From contig CAJUSN010000051.1 of NCBI GenBank assembly GCA_910589095.1, positions 1 to 14,827 of the forward strand: 14,827 nt of DNA, given 5' to 3'. A program made the position numbers and the translations under genes. Below the pieces are notes generated by a model. The model saw only the letters and a program-made list of their open reading frames with translations, was not told where the DNA came from and did not search any database. Below are positions 10,101 to 14,827 of this stretch, piece by piece. Position 1 is the first letter of the stretch. Each line of letters opens with the position of its first letter. This stretch comes from an uncultured Muribaculaceae bacterium. Its GTDB lineage: Bacteria > Bacteroidota > Bacteroidia > Bacteroidales > Muribaculaceae.

Positions 10101-11701
10101 GCGGGAAGCGATGTGGAGATAGTGGTTCCCTTGAGCATCTTCACATAAAGCGACTGTGCCGTAGAAGTGATGTCGCTTGAGAACTCGCCTACTTGATAGA
10201 CCTTTCCATTGTAAGTGTATTCGAACGCCACACCCACCACATCATCGCTGTTCATCTGACTCTTGAAGGAGATATATCCGAGCGTTGAGTTGAGTGTGTA
10301 CTCACTCTCGCCAAGGAGGCGCGCGCTTTCTACCTTTTCAAAATCATGCCCCCCTTCAATTCCGAAGGCAGCCAAAGGTTGGAGCACTTGGGTCACTTCG
10401 CTGATGTTACGTGCATCAGGATATTCCGTCTTGATGGTTGAGAGAAGATTGTTGGACGAGTTGCTGGGATTGGGATAAGCCTGATCACCGTGCCAATATG
10501 AATTGGCAAGATGAGAGCTTTCACCAAGGTCCATGAAGGCCACCACGTTGCGGCTTTGATTGAAGTTGCCCGTCTTGTTAGTAACCCACACCTCCACACG
10601 GGTTATTTGCACCCCGGAAGCTACATATGGCAGCTTCGAAGCCCAGTTGTCGTAATTATCACGGAAGAAATGCGCCAGGAAGAAGTGCCTGTTCTGATCA
10701 TACTCATCGGCATTGACCGAAAAAGCTGTTGTTTGTACGCCACCCTTCGTTGAAACCGAGCGTGACTCGGAGTTCTGCTGCGAAACGAGAGCGGTAGCCG
10801 TGAGTTTGCCGAACTGGAGCTTACTTTTGATACCGAACAAGGCTGTAGAACCGCGTATGAGCGAGGAACCGGTAGTCATGCTTACGTTACCAGCCTCGAT
10901 ACTTTTCACAATATCATCCTCTTTTCCTTCATACTGCAATTTTATATTCTTGGAATCAAAATCGAAAGTAGCGTCCGTATTGTAAGTCATGTTGAACTTC
11001 ATTCGGTCACCCACCGAAGCTTGTACGGTTGCCTGAATCTTCTGGTCAAAATCAAAGAATGTGTGCCGGCGAGAGTTGAGCGACAAAGCCGGATTGTCGG
11101 TTTTGGTTGACTTTATTCCCATGTCAATCTGCACCGAACCTTGAGTTTTCAAACTCACTCCACCAGGCCCGAAGATTTTCTCCAGCGGACCCAATGCGAA
11201 ATTCATGTCAAGAATATCAAATGGCTGCTTCTCTTTCTGTGTCAGCGCTTCAGAGTTGCGTTTGCGGTAATACTCCTGCATTGACTTGCGTGTTTGCCAG
11301 TCATTGTACTGCTGCGGAGTAAGTATGAATGGAGTTGTGATGTCCATATCGCCCACGCGCGTGCGTATAACATAACAACCTGTCGCTGGGTCATAATCCG
11401 TAACGGTTCGCACATTGGAGGGTGTGGCCAAGTCATTGGCAAATTCCCTTGCCATTAGCTCTTCGTAACCCTGAGGCACAGTTTGCTGCACAGGCGAAGG
11501 TAGCATTATAGAGTCAATCGGTGGAAGAGGCGGAGGTGGAGGTGCCGGCGGTGTGGGGTCAGTCTTGATATACTGTGCACCTGCAAGCATGGAACCGACA
11601 ATGACTGCAGCCAGCATAAAAGCCAGCATGAGCCAACGTCCAAATTCAAGGCCTCGACGTGAGGATTTATGTAATTTTATGTCGGTATCTTTTTGAGCCA
11701 C
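4187..11701 (-). CDS. sprA: Type IX secretion system outer-membrane translocon SprA/Sov
   Basis: SprA (Sov in Porphyromonas) is the giant outer-membrane beta-barrel through which the type IX secretion system exports proteins. The length, about 2,500 residues, fits the family. A basic segment (KLHKSSRRGLEFGR) and a hydrophobic core ending AGAQ form a signal peptide, followed by an oligoproline stretch (PPAPPPPPLPP). Family-typical blocks include TGSSLIRGSTALFGIKSKLQ near residue 276, a GSSYIDDFESAQSGIDLRS block near 843, an FNRIPVLDF block near 1860, and a final strand FGISFNFSLSR. Two acidic EF-hand-like loops lie near 1089 and 1192, and a lysine-rich segment spans about 1918-1957. The start is uncertain: no ATG precedes the basic part of the signal peptide. 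I use the GTG at 11701; alternatives are TTG at 11722 and ATG at 11629, which lacks a charged n-region. It follows ruvA by about 127 bases and precedes the ABC-F gene by 27. No other secretion component lies in the window, so completeness of the system cannot be judged. Confidence 0.95.
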   Translation of the reverse strand: MAQKDTDIKLHKSSRRGLEFGRWLMLAFMLAAVIVGSMLAGAQYIKTDPTPPAPPPPPLPPIDSIMLPSPVQQTVPQGYEELMAREFANDLATPSNVRTVTDYDPATGCYVIRTRVGDMDITTPFILTPQQYNDWQTRKSMQEYYRKRNSEALTQKEKQPFDILDMNFALGPLEKIFGPGGVSLKTQGSVQIDMGIKSTKTDNPALSLNSRRHTFFDFDQKIQATVQASVGDRMKFNMTYNTDATFDFDSKNIKLQYEGKEDDIVKSIEAGNVSMTTGSSLIRGSTALFGIKSKLQFGKLTATALVSQQNSESRSVSTKGGVQTTAFSVNADEYDQNRHFFLAHFFRDNYDNWASKLPYVASGVQITRVEVWVTNKTGNFNQSRNVVAFMDLGESSHLANSYWHGDQAYPNPSNSSNNLLSTIKTEYPDARNISEVTQVLQPLAAFGIEGGHDFEKVESARLLGESEYTLNSTLGYISFKSQMNSDDVVGVAFEYTYNGKVYQVGEFSSDITSTAQSLYVKMLKGTTISTSLPAWDLMMKNVYSLGAYQLQQANFKLQIKYLSDTTGTQINYLPVPGISDKPLLQVLNLDRLDSNQESNSDGFFDYVEGYTVISSTGKVIFPVVEPFGEHLAKKIGNPALAQQYVYQELYDSTLVVARQFADKNKFMLTGEYQASSGSQIRLNAMNVPRGSVVVTAGGVTLTENSDYTVDYSMGIVTITNQSIIDSGQSISVTLENQSMFSTQRKTLLGLDLNYKFSDNFNIGGTLLHYGEKALTEKVNIGEETVNNTMWGLNFAYNSEFMWLTNLVSKIPTVNATAPSRLSLQGEFAQLIPHQQKSGSNQGSSYIDDFESAQSGIDLRSPYSWFLASTPYDNSGSALFPEAALSNNVDYGKNRALLNWYYIDRMFTSRNSSLAPGYIRNDLKQQSNPYVREITSREIYPDRQLTYGESSTIQTLNLSFYPKERGPYNLDAVNIDDQGYLTQPEKRWGGIMRRLDNTNFEQSNIEYVQFWLLNPFLDPENPNREGGDLYFNFGEVSEDILKDGLKSYENGLPYNGSTDNTRTTVWGRVSSENSLTYAFDNSNDARLNQDVGLDGLRNDDEFTFDSYSRYLDDLKRKLSPDAVARMESDKFSPLNDPAGDNYHFYRGYDYDEERLSILERYKRYNGVEGNSLSPEDAGDALYQSSRALPDVEDINQDNTLNEYERYYQYKVSIRPEDLVVGKNYITDKQVSVVPTRDGGELEVEWYQFKIPLDDYEKIVGSISGFSTIRFVRMFMTGFKETTHLRFATLELVRGDWRVYDFNLNNRGDTPADGQLDVSVVNIEENSGRTPVNYVLPPGVTRISDPGQSQVVQLNEQSLSLKVTDLRAGDARAVYRNTSQDLRNYARMQMWVHAEPLIDDTRSLANGDLSVFVRLGTDVKNNFYEYEVPLRLTPFGHYSDGVSDRYIVWPESNFLNFKLQNLVDLKKQRNQAKREGQEGVGFATLYSDRDPDNENNRMAVVGNPSLSDVRVIMVGVRNNSAAIKDGVVWVNELKVTDFESSGGWAADGSAQLAVSDIATLNFTYHHESAGFGGVDQGLNDRRMDDYSRYSMAVQADMGRFLPEKVKLRAPIFYSMTKETTTPKYNPLDQDVLLKDALEGASKQEQDSIKSFALERSTQQNFSISGLQFDVRSTNPMPWDPANFSVNFSFNKSAKSDPTTEYENLNDYRGSFQYTYTPYVKGFKPFKFIRTKNKNLQFFRDWELNWLPNSISFLTTMSRYYYEQQTRSETDVDFQLPVSVSKNFLWDRQLALTWNLTKTLQLTFNSNTQARIEEPVGAVNRRLFPDKYREWRDTVWQSILHMGTPWAYNQTFTGTYRAPFNRIPVLDFISANATYNATYRWDRGATVEDVNMGNTISNQAAWNVDGRINLEGLYNKNPYLKKVNTRFTASRRATPPKKGAKNAKTNAKQKSNTPKPKRFERTFALKPDTSIVIKHNLRNKKVKVTAVDAKTNQPYPVKTKILDANSVEILNRDSVNVKFTVLEVIKQKTLWDEAGEYTARFLMSTRSLTVRWRDTRSMSLPLFLPEIGNVFGQTRSYGPMAPGLDFAFGFTDETYIQRAKDRGWLMGADGQTSPAMYSHTQEFNLEVALEPIKGLKIQLTGNRTDNRTRQVQFMYDDMPTTLAGSYTKTHCAIATALRSSSANNNYESATFNRFLENIPVIAERVESQYRGMTYPTTGFMEGNPNAGALFNPEVGTVSATGSDVLIPAFMAAYTGTNATTQYLDPFPSLAQILPNWRVTYDGLTQIAPIAGIFKSLTLSHAYQCTYSVGSYSSYLNWISASGDRLGFTLDEITGQPIPSSPYNISSVAITERFAPLIGLTATLYNNMTFNAEYRDSRTLTLNTSAGQIVEANQKGLTAGFGYKIVGFNTVLKMKGSQQGISNDLSINADFSYAETTALIRRIENAFTQATSGNRTISVNVAANYILSKRMTLGLYFEHQINTPLVSSTAYPTTNTAFGISFNFSLSR

Positions 11702-11755
11702 TGCAATGTAATCGGATCGCAAATGTCCATCAGTGACAATTGCGGAGATGAACGC

Positions 11756-11774
11756 GCAAGGCGGCAGTCCTTGC
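11756..11774 (-). promoter_or_regulatory. Small hairpin in the ruvA-sprA gap
   Basis: GCAAGG at 11756-11761 pairs with CCTTGC at 11769-11774 around a seven-base loop. It sits between the ruvA stop (11829) and the sprA start, about 55 bases upstream of the GTG. There is no T-run after it on the minus strand, so it does not look like a strong terminator. It may be an RNA processing or stability element. The pairing is certain; any function is a guess. Confidence 0.3.
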
Positions 11775-11828
11775 CGAACATAAATTTAACGTACCGGCAG
11801 GTGTTTTATTGTAAGGAAAAGGCCGGAA

Positions 11829-12410
11829 TCACATCATGGCAAGTGCGCGCTTTATGGCGGTTTCAACTTTTACAAGAGGATCGGCGTCAAAGATTTTTTT
11901 CAGAGTTTTCTGGCTCTGAGGACGTGGGAAACCGAGCATTGTAAGCGCGGCCAAAGCTTCTTCATATACTTCGGAAACCACAGCCGTGGCGGGGAGCACC
12001 GCGTCGGCCGACGGCTTAATCTTGTCGCGGAGATCCACAATGATGCGTTGCGCTGTTTTAGTCCCTATACCTTTCACATTTTTCAATCGGGCATGATCTC
12101 CGCTAATTATTACACCTTCGAGCTCGGGAGCAGCTATGGACGAGAGGATCATCCGGGCAGTGTTGGCCCCTACTCCAGATACGCCAATGAGAGCGCGGAA
12201 CAACTCCCGTTCCTGAACGGAAATGAAGCCATACAATTGATAAGCATCCTCACGGATGGCCTCATGAATGAGAAGTTTGGCTTCAGTTTGGCCGGTGAGC
12301 GCTGTATAAGCAGGAAGCGTAATGCAAATCATATATCCTATTCCCGATGCCTCAATTACAGCATAAGTAGGGGTAAGTTCGGCTATGGAGCCGCGTATAT
12401 ATTCAATCAT
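11829..12410 (-). CDS. ruvA: Holliday junction branch migration protein RuvA
   Basis: RuvA binds four-way DNA junctions and loads the RuvB helicase for branch migration during recombinational repair. The 193-residue protein has the three expected domains: an N-terminal OB-fold starting MIEYIRGSIAEL (about 1-62), a domain with two helix-hairpin-helix motifs (FRALIGVSGVGANTARMIL at 71-89 and LKNVKGIGTKTAQRII at 109-124), and a C-terminal RuvB-binding three-helix domain (about 147-193) after a flexible Ala/Pro linker. I chose the ATG at 12410 because RuvA proteins begin with this exact motif; an in-frame ATG at 12497 would add 29 residues unrelated to the family. A possible -7 box (TAATTTTG, minus strand, 12441-12434) lies just upstream, without a clear -33 partner. 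sprA follows on the same strand, an order I recall from other Bacteroidota. Confidence 0.97.
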   Translation of the reverse strand: MIEYIRGSIAELTPTYAVIEASGIGYMICITLPAYTALTGQTEAKLLIHEAIREDAYQLYGFISVQERELFRALIGVSGVGANTARMILSSIAAPELEGVIISGDHARLKNVKGIGTKTAQRIIVDLRDKIKPSADAVLPATAVVSEVYEEALAALTMLGFPRPQSQKTLKKIFDADPLVKVETAIKRALAMM

Positions 12411-12501
12411 GGAATAAACAATTTCTTGGATTACAAAATTAATAAATACTCCGCCATGAGAGTACATGCTTGAAGCGAGCAGGCTTGTTTTTAACATTTA
12501 T

Positions 12502-12532
12502 TTTGAAACATGACGGAAAAGCATTAACTTTG
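12502..12532 (+). promoter_or_regulatory. Strong Bacteroides-type promoter for the SulP gene
   Basis: TTTG at 12502-12505, a 19-base spacer, and TAACTTTG at 12525-12532 match the Bacteroidota -33/-7 promoter consensus at every fixed position and with the usual spacing. The expected transcription start is near 12539, giving a leader of about 103 bases before the ATG at 12642. The promoter faces away from ruvA. The start point coincides with the repeat cluster described next. Confidence 0.7.
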
Positions 12533-12538
12533 CACTCC

Positions 12539-12573
12539 AATCGGACCAATCTGTTGGACGGACCAATCCGATT
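12539..12573 (+). repeat. Direct and inverted repeats at the SulP transcript start
   Basis: CGGACCAATC occurs at 12542-12551 and again at 12559-12568, a 17-base period. A third exact copy lies at 12653-12662, inside codons 4-7 of the SulP gene, and a shorter GACCAA is at 12577-12582. The first two copies sit within an inverted repeat, AATCGGA (12539-12545) and TCCGATT (12567-12573). The inner bases CCAA, TTGG and CCAA can form two mutually exclusive small stems. The cluster starts at the predicted first transcribed base, which suits either an operator or a structured RNA leader. The rest of the leader, 12583-12641, is T-rich, with an AAGG at 12631-12634 that could serve as a weak ribosome binding site. 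Confidence 0.6.
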
Positions 12574-12641
12574 CATGACCAAATTACTCATTTCCAACAT
12601 TTTCAATAGGTTTTTCACATTTCTATTTCTAAGGTAATTTT

Positions 12642-14342
12642 ATGACATTTTCCGGACCAATCGACTTCAAGCCGAAACTCTTCGGGGCCTTGCGCCATTA
12701 TTCTGGAGCGCAATTAAAGGCCGATTTGATAGCAGGCATTGTGGTTGGGGTTGTAGCCCTTCCCCTTGCCGTGGCATTTGCAATAGCCAGTGGTGTAAGT
12801 CCGTCCATAGGCTTGATTACAGCTATAATCGGCGGCTTTTTAGTATCGGCACTTGGCGGATGTACTGTTCAGATAGGTGGCCCTACGGGTGCTTTTATTG
12901 TAATAGTATATGGTATCATTGCCAACTACGGACTGGAGGGGCTGGCTATAGCCACCCTTATGGCTGGACTGATACTTGTGTTGCTTGGATTGTTTCATCT
13001 CGGCACTGTCATCAAGTTCATCCCCTACCCTATTGTGGTTGGGTTCACGGCAGGTATCGCGCTGACCATTTTCTCCACTCAGATCAATGATTTTCTGGGA
13101 CTAGGACTGACGGACGTTCCCGCGGCTTTTGTACCTAAATGGGGCACTTACCTGAGCAATCTGGATCACATCGATCCTATGACCACGGCCGTTGGAATCA
13201 TCTCTCTCCTTATTATAGTAGCCGTGCCTTTCATTTCCAAGAAACTCCCCGGAGCATTGATAGCCATTATTGTTGTGACCGGAATAGTATGGTATATCAA
13301 CGGAAATGTAGAAGGTGTGCATATCACCACCATCGGAGACCGTTTCGGCAACCTCTCCACCGACATTCCCCTCCCCCATGGATTCGAGCTCTCGATGGAT
13401 ACCATCAACGAGCTGCTCCCGTCGGCTTTCACCATAGCAATTTTGGGCGCTATCGAATCGCTGCTGTCGGCAACCGTTGCCGATGGTGTGACCGGCTCTC
13501 GCACAAACTCAAACACTGAACTGATCGGGCAGGGAGTTGCCAACATTGTGGTACCGTTCTTCGGAGGTATTCCGGTAACCGGAGCCATCGCCCGCACAAT
13601 GACAAACATCACCAACGGTGGCCGCACACCGGTGGCCGGAGTTGTACACGCAGCTGTACTTCTGCTCATATTCCTTTTCCTCATGCCGCTGATCAATCTT
13701 GTGCCAATGGCCTGTCTGGCCGGAGTGCTCATAGTTGTAAGTTACAACATGAGCGGCTGGCGCACCATCCGTGGCATCATGACAAATCCCAAGGGCGACG
13801 TTGCCGTTCTCGCAGTTACATTCCTGCTTACAGTGATATTCGATCTCACAATTGCAATAGAAATTGGTCTGTTGCTCGCCATAATACTGTTCCTTCGCCG
13901 CGTGACAGAGAACACGCAGATACGGGTTTACGGTGAACAGCTTGACGTGGCCGAGGGTTCAGAATCGACTCGTCACGAAGTGCTTGACGTGGCAAAGGGC
14001 GTGGAAGTGTACGAAATCGACGGTCCGTTCTTCTTCGGAGTGGCCACAAAGTTTGATGAACTTATGCGCACCACACCCGGTGCAAAGCCTGTGGTTAGAA
14101 TCATCCGTATGCGCAAAGTTCCGTTTATTGATGCCACAGGCGTACATAATCTCGAGATTCTTATCAAAGAATCAATGCGTGCAGGCATCCGTGTGGTGCT
14201 TTCAGGTGTAAAACCCGAGGTTCACACTGTGCTTGACAATGCGGGCATTGACAAATTGGTGGGAGCAGAGAATGTGTGTCCCCATATTACAATAGCGGTT
14301 AAGAAAGCCAACCGCATAGCTCTTGAAAAAGAGATGCATTGA
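12642..14342 (+). CDS. SulP-family inorganic anion transporter with STAS domain
   Basis: This is a SulP/SLC26-type membrane transporter of 566 residues. The membrane domain (about 25-420) begins with LIAGIVVGVVALPLAVAFAIASGVSP, the classic first membrane segment of the family. It also contains the conserved GGPTGAF (79-85) and the long GAIESLLSATVADGVTGSRTNSN / GGIPVTGAIARTMTNITNGG region (about 269-328). A cytoplasmic STAS domain follows (about 450-556) with the VPFIDATGVHNLE motif (493-505); DATG occupies the position of the regulated serine/threonine of anti-sigma antagonist-like domains. Family members carry sulfate, bicarbonate with sodium, or other anions, and the substrate cannot be read from sequence here. 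The ATG at 12642 has an AAGG seven bases upstream and lies about 103 bases after the predicted transcription start. The gene converges on radC, leaving 35 bases between the stops. It appears monocistronic. Confidence 0.95.
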   Translation: MTFSGPIDFKPKLFGALRHYSGAQLKADLIAGIVVGVVALPLAVAFAIASGVSPSIGLITAIIGGFLVSALGGCTVQIGGPTGAFIVIVYGIIANYGLEGLAIATLMAGLILVLLGLFHLGTVIKFIPYPIVVGFTAGIALTIFSTQINDFLGLGLTDVPAAFVPKWGTYLSNLDHIDPMTTAVGIISLLIIVAVPFISKKLPGALIAIIVVTGIVWYINGNVEGVHITTIGDRFGNLSTDIPLPHGFELSMDTINELLPSAFTIAILGAIESLLSATVADGVTGSRTNSNTELIGQGVANIVVPFFGGIPVTGAIARTMTNITNGGRTPVAGVVHAAVLLLIFLFLMPLINLVPMACLAGVLIVVSYNMSGWRTIRGIMTNPKGDVAVLAVTFLLTVIFDLTIAIEIGLLLAIILFLRRVTENTQIRVYGEQLDVAEGSESTRHEVLDVAKGVEVYEIDGPFFFGVATKFDELMRTTPGAKPVVRIIRMRKVPFIDATGVHNLEILIKESMRAGIRVVLSGVKPEVHTVLDNAGIDKLVGAENVCPHITIAVKKANRIALEKEMH

Positions 14343-14360
14343 AACACAAGGGATTTCCCG

Positions 14361-14379
14361 GATTCTTGCAGCAAGAATC
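14361..14379. terminator. Inverted repeat between SulP and radC 3' ends
   Basis: GATTCTTGC (14361-14369) and GCAAGAATC (14371-14379) are perfect inverted repeats separated by one base, so a realistic hairpin has seven pairs and a five-base loop. The right arm includes two bases of the radC stop codon. It lies where two convergent transcripts meet and could serve both, but no T-run follows on either strand. A second small palindrome (GGGATTTCCC, 14350-14359) sits beside it. Confidence 0.4.
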
Positions 14380-14827
14380 ACATGCGGCCATGGTCCGCAT
14401 AGGAGTAGAATCCCGACGCAGTCACAACGATGTGGTCAAGCAGTGGTATATCCATAAGCTTGGCCGCATCTTTTATTCGCTTGGTCAGATTGTCATCGGC
14501 TGTCGATGGATTAAGGTTGCCTGACGGATGGTTATGCCCCACAATCAGCGCATCGGCCAGGTTGTCGAGGGCTTTCTTCAAAATGAGCTTCACATCAACA
14601 TAGGTCGCGGCCGTGCCGCCCGATGCAATCTGTTCCACTGAAATAACCGTATGGTTCCTGCGCAGAAAAATTGCCCAAAACTCTTCATGAGGTAAATTCA
14701 CAAGATGTTCAGACAGGACTCTGTAGGCATCGGAAGAGGAGCTGACAGGCGATTCCTTTATCTCGGCAGCTGTGCGTCGCGAGCCCAATTCAATAGCGGC
14801 AGCAATGGTTATGGCTTTTGCCGGTCC
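14378..14827 (-). CDS. radC: RadC/JAB-domain protein (DUF2466), 5' partial
   Basis: This is the C-terminal 149 residues of a RadC-family protein, cut off by the right window edge. The visible part starts in GPAKAITIAAAIELGSRR, the end of the helix-hairpin-helix region, followed by the JAB/MPN domain. The metal-binding JAMM motif is intact: HNH, seven residues, then S-T-A-D in HNHPSGNLNPSTADD (about visible residues 97-111). The invariant LLDHIVV follows near the end. JAMM proteins are usually zinc metalloproteases. RadC was named for DNA repair, but that role has been withdrawn in E. coli and its function remains unclear. A TTG at 14788 is an internal codon, not the start, because family-typical sequence continues upstream of it. 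It converges with the SulP gene. Confidence 0.93.
   Translation of the reverse strand, partial: GPAKAITIAAAIELGSRRTAAEIKESPVSSSSDAYRVLSEHLVNLPHEEFWAIFLRRNHTVISVEQIASGGTAATYVDVKLILKKALDNLADALIVGHNHPSGNLNPSTADDNLTKRIKDAAKLMDIPLLDHIVVTASGFYSYADHGRM

Noticed and set aside
12434..12441. Minus-strand TAATTTTG as a ruvA promoter
   Set aside because: It matches the -7 consensus, but there is no TTTG-like -33 element at the expected distance and the region is AT-rich, so I did not list it separately.
12048..12473. A 141-codon open frame on the plus strand opposite ruvA
   Set aside because: It overlaps the whole start of ruvA in antisense, with no family resemblance and no promoter.
12411..12497. N-terminal extension of RuvA to an upstream in-frame ATG
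   Set aside because: RuvA proteins start at MIEYIRG; the extra 29 residues have no counterpart in the family.
13166..13732. A 188-codon open frame on the minus strand inside the SulP gene
   Set aside because: It is antisense to a clear membrane transporter and its low-complexity translation has no recognisable domain.

Overview
The window looks like an ordinary chromosomal segment from a member of the Bacteroidota, most likely the order Bacteroidales; a Muribaculaceae- or Bacteroides-like gut organism would fit, but I cannot resolve the family. The evidence is a full-length SprA/Sov-type type IX secretion translocon, a DUF2582 winged-helix protein, promoters of the Bacteroides -33/-7 type (TTTG, spacer, TAnnTTTG), and almost no Shine-Dalgarno sequences before the genes. 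I see no insertion sequence, phage gene, tRNA, rRNA or CRISPR array.

Layout. Plus strand, left: the 3' end of a TPR-repeat protein gene (3-794, cut by the window edge); a 70-residue winged-helix protein with its own promoter (1002-1214); a strong hairpin (1246-1279); and the ribosome-assembly GTPase rsgA (1312-2247). Minus strand, centre: a probable transcription unit running right to left, ruvA (12410-11829), sprA (about 11701-4187) and an Uup-like ABC-F ATPase (4159-2285), converging on rsgA. Plus strand, right: a SulP-family anion transporter (12642-14342), divergent from ruvA and preceded by a very good Bacteroides-type promoter. It converges on a radC gene (14827-14378, minus strand) cut by the right edge.

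Function. The genes are mostly housekeeping: ribosome maturation (RsgA), translation or ribosome rescue (ABC-F), Holliday-junction processing (RuvA), outer-membrane protein export (SprA) and inorganic anion transport (SulP). The central unit joins a huge outer-membrane translocon to a ribosome-associated ABC-F protein. SprA has an oligoproline stretch just after its signal peptide, and Uup/YfmR-type ABC-F proteins are linked to polyproline stalls, so a translational link is a testable idea.

The least-explained signals are small and non-coding: a 10-base word repeated three times around the sulP transcript start, together with an inverted repeat; the absence of a well-placed ATG for sprA, with an upstream ATG frame that enters the sprA frame exactly at a C-AAA-AAG slippery heptamer; and the hairpin before rsgA. 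I found no clearly new multi-gene system. No gene-free stretch exceeds 300 bases; the longest are 12411-12641 and 795-1001, both described below.
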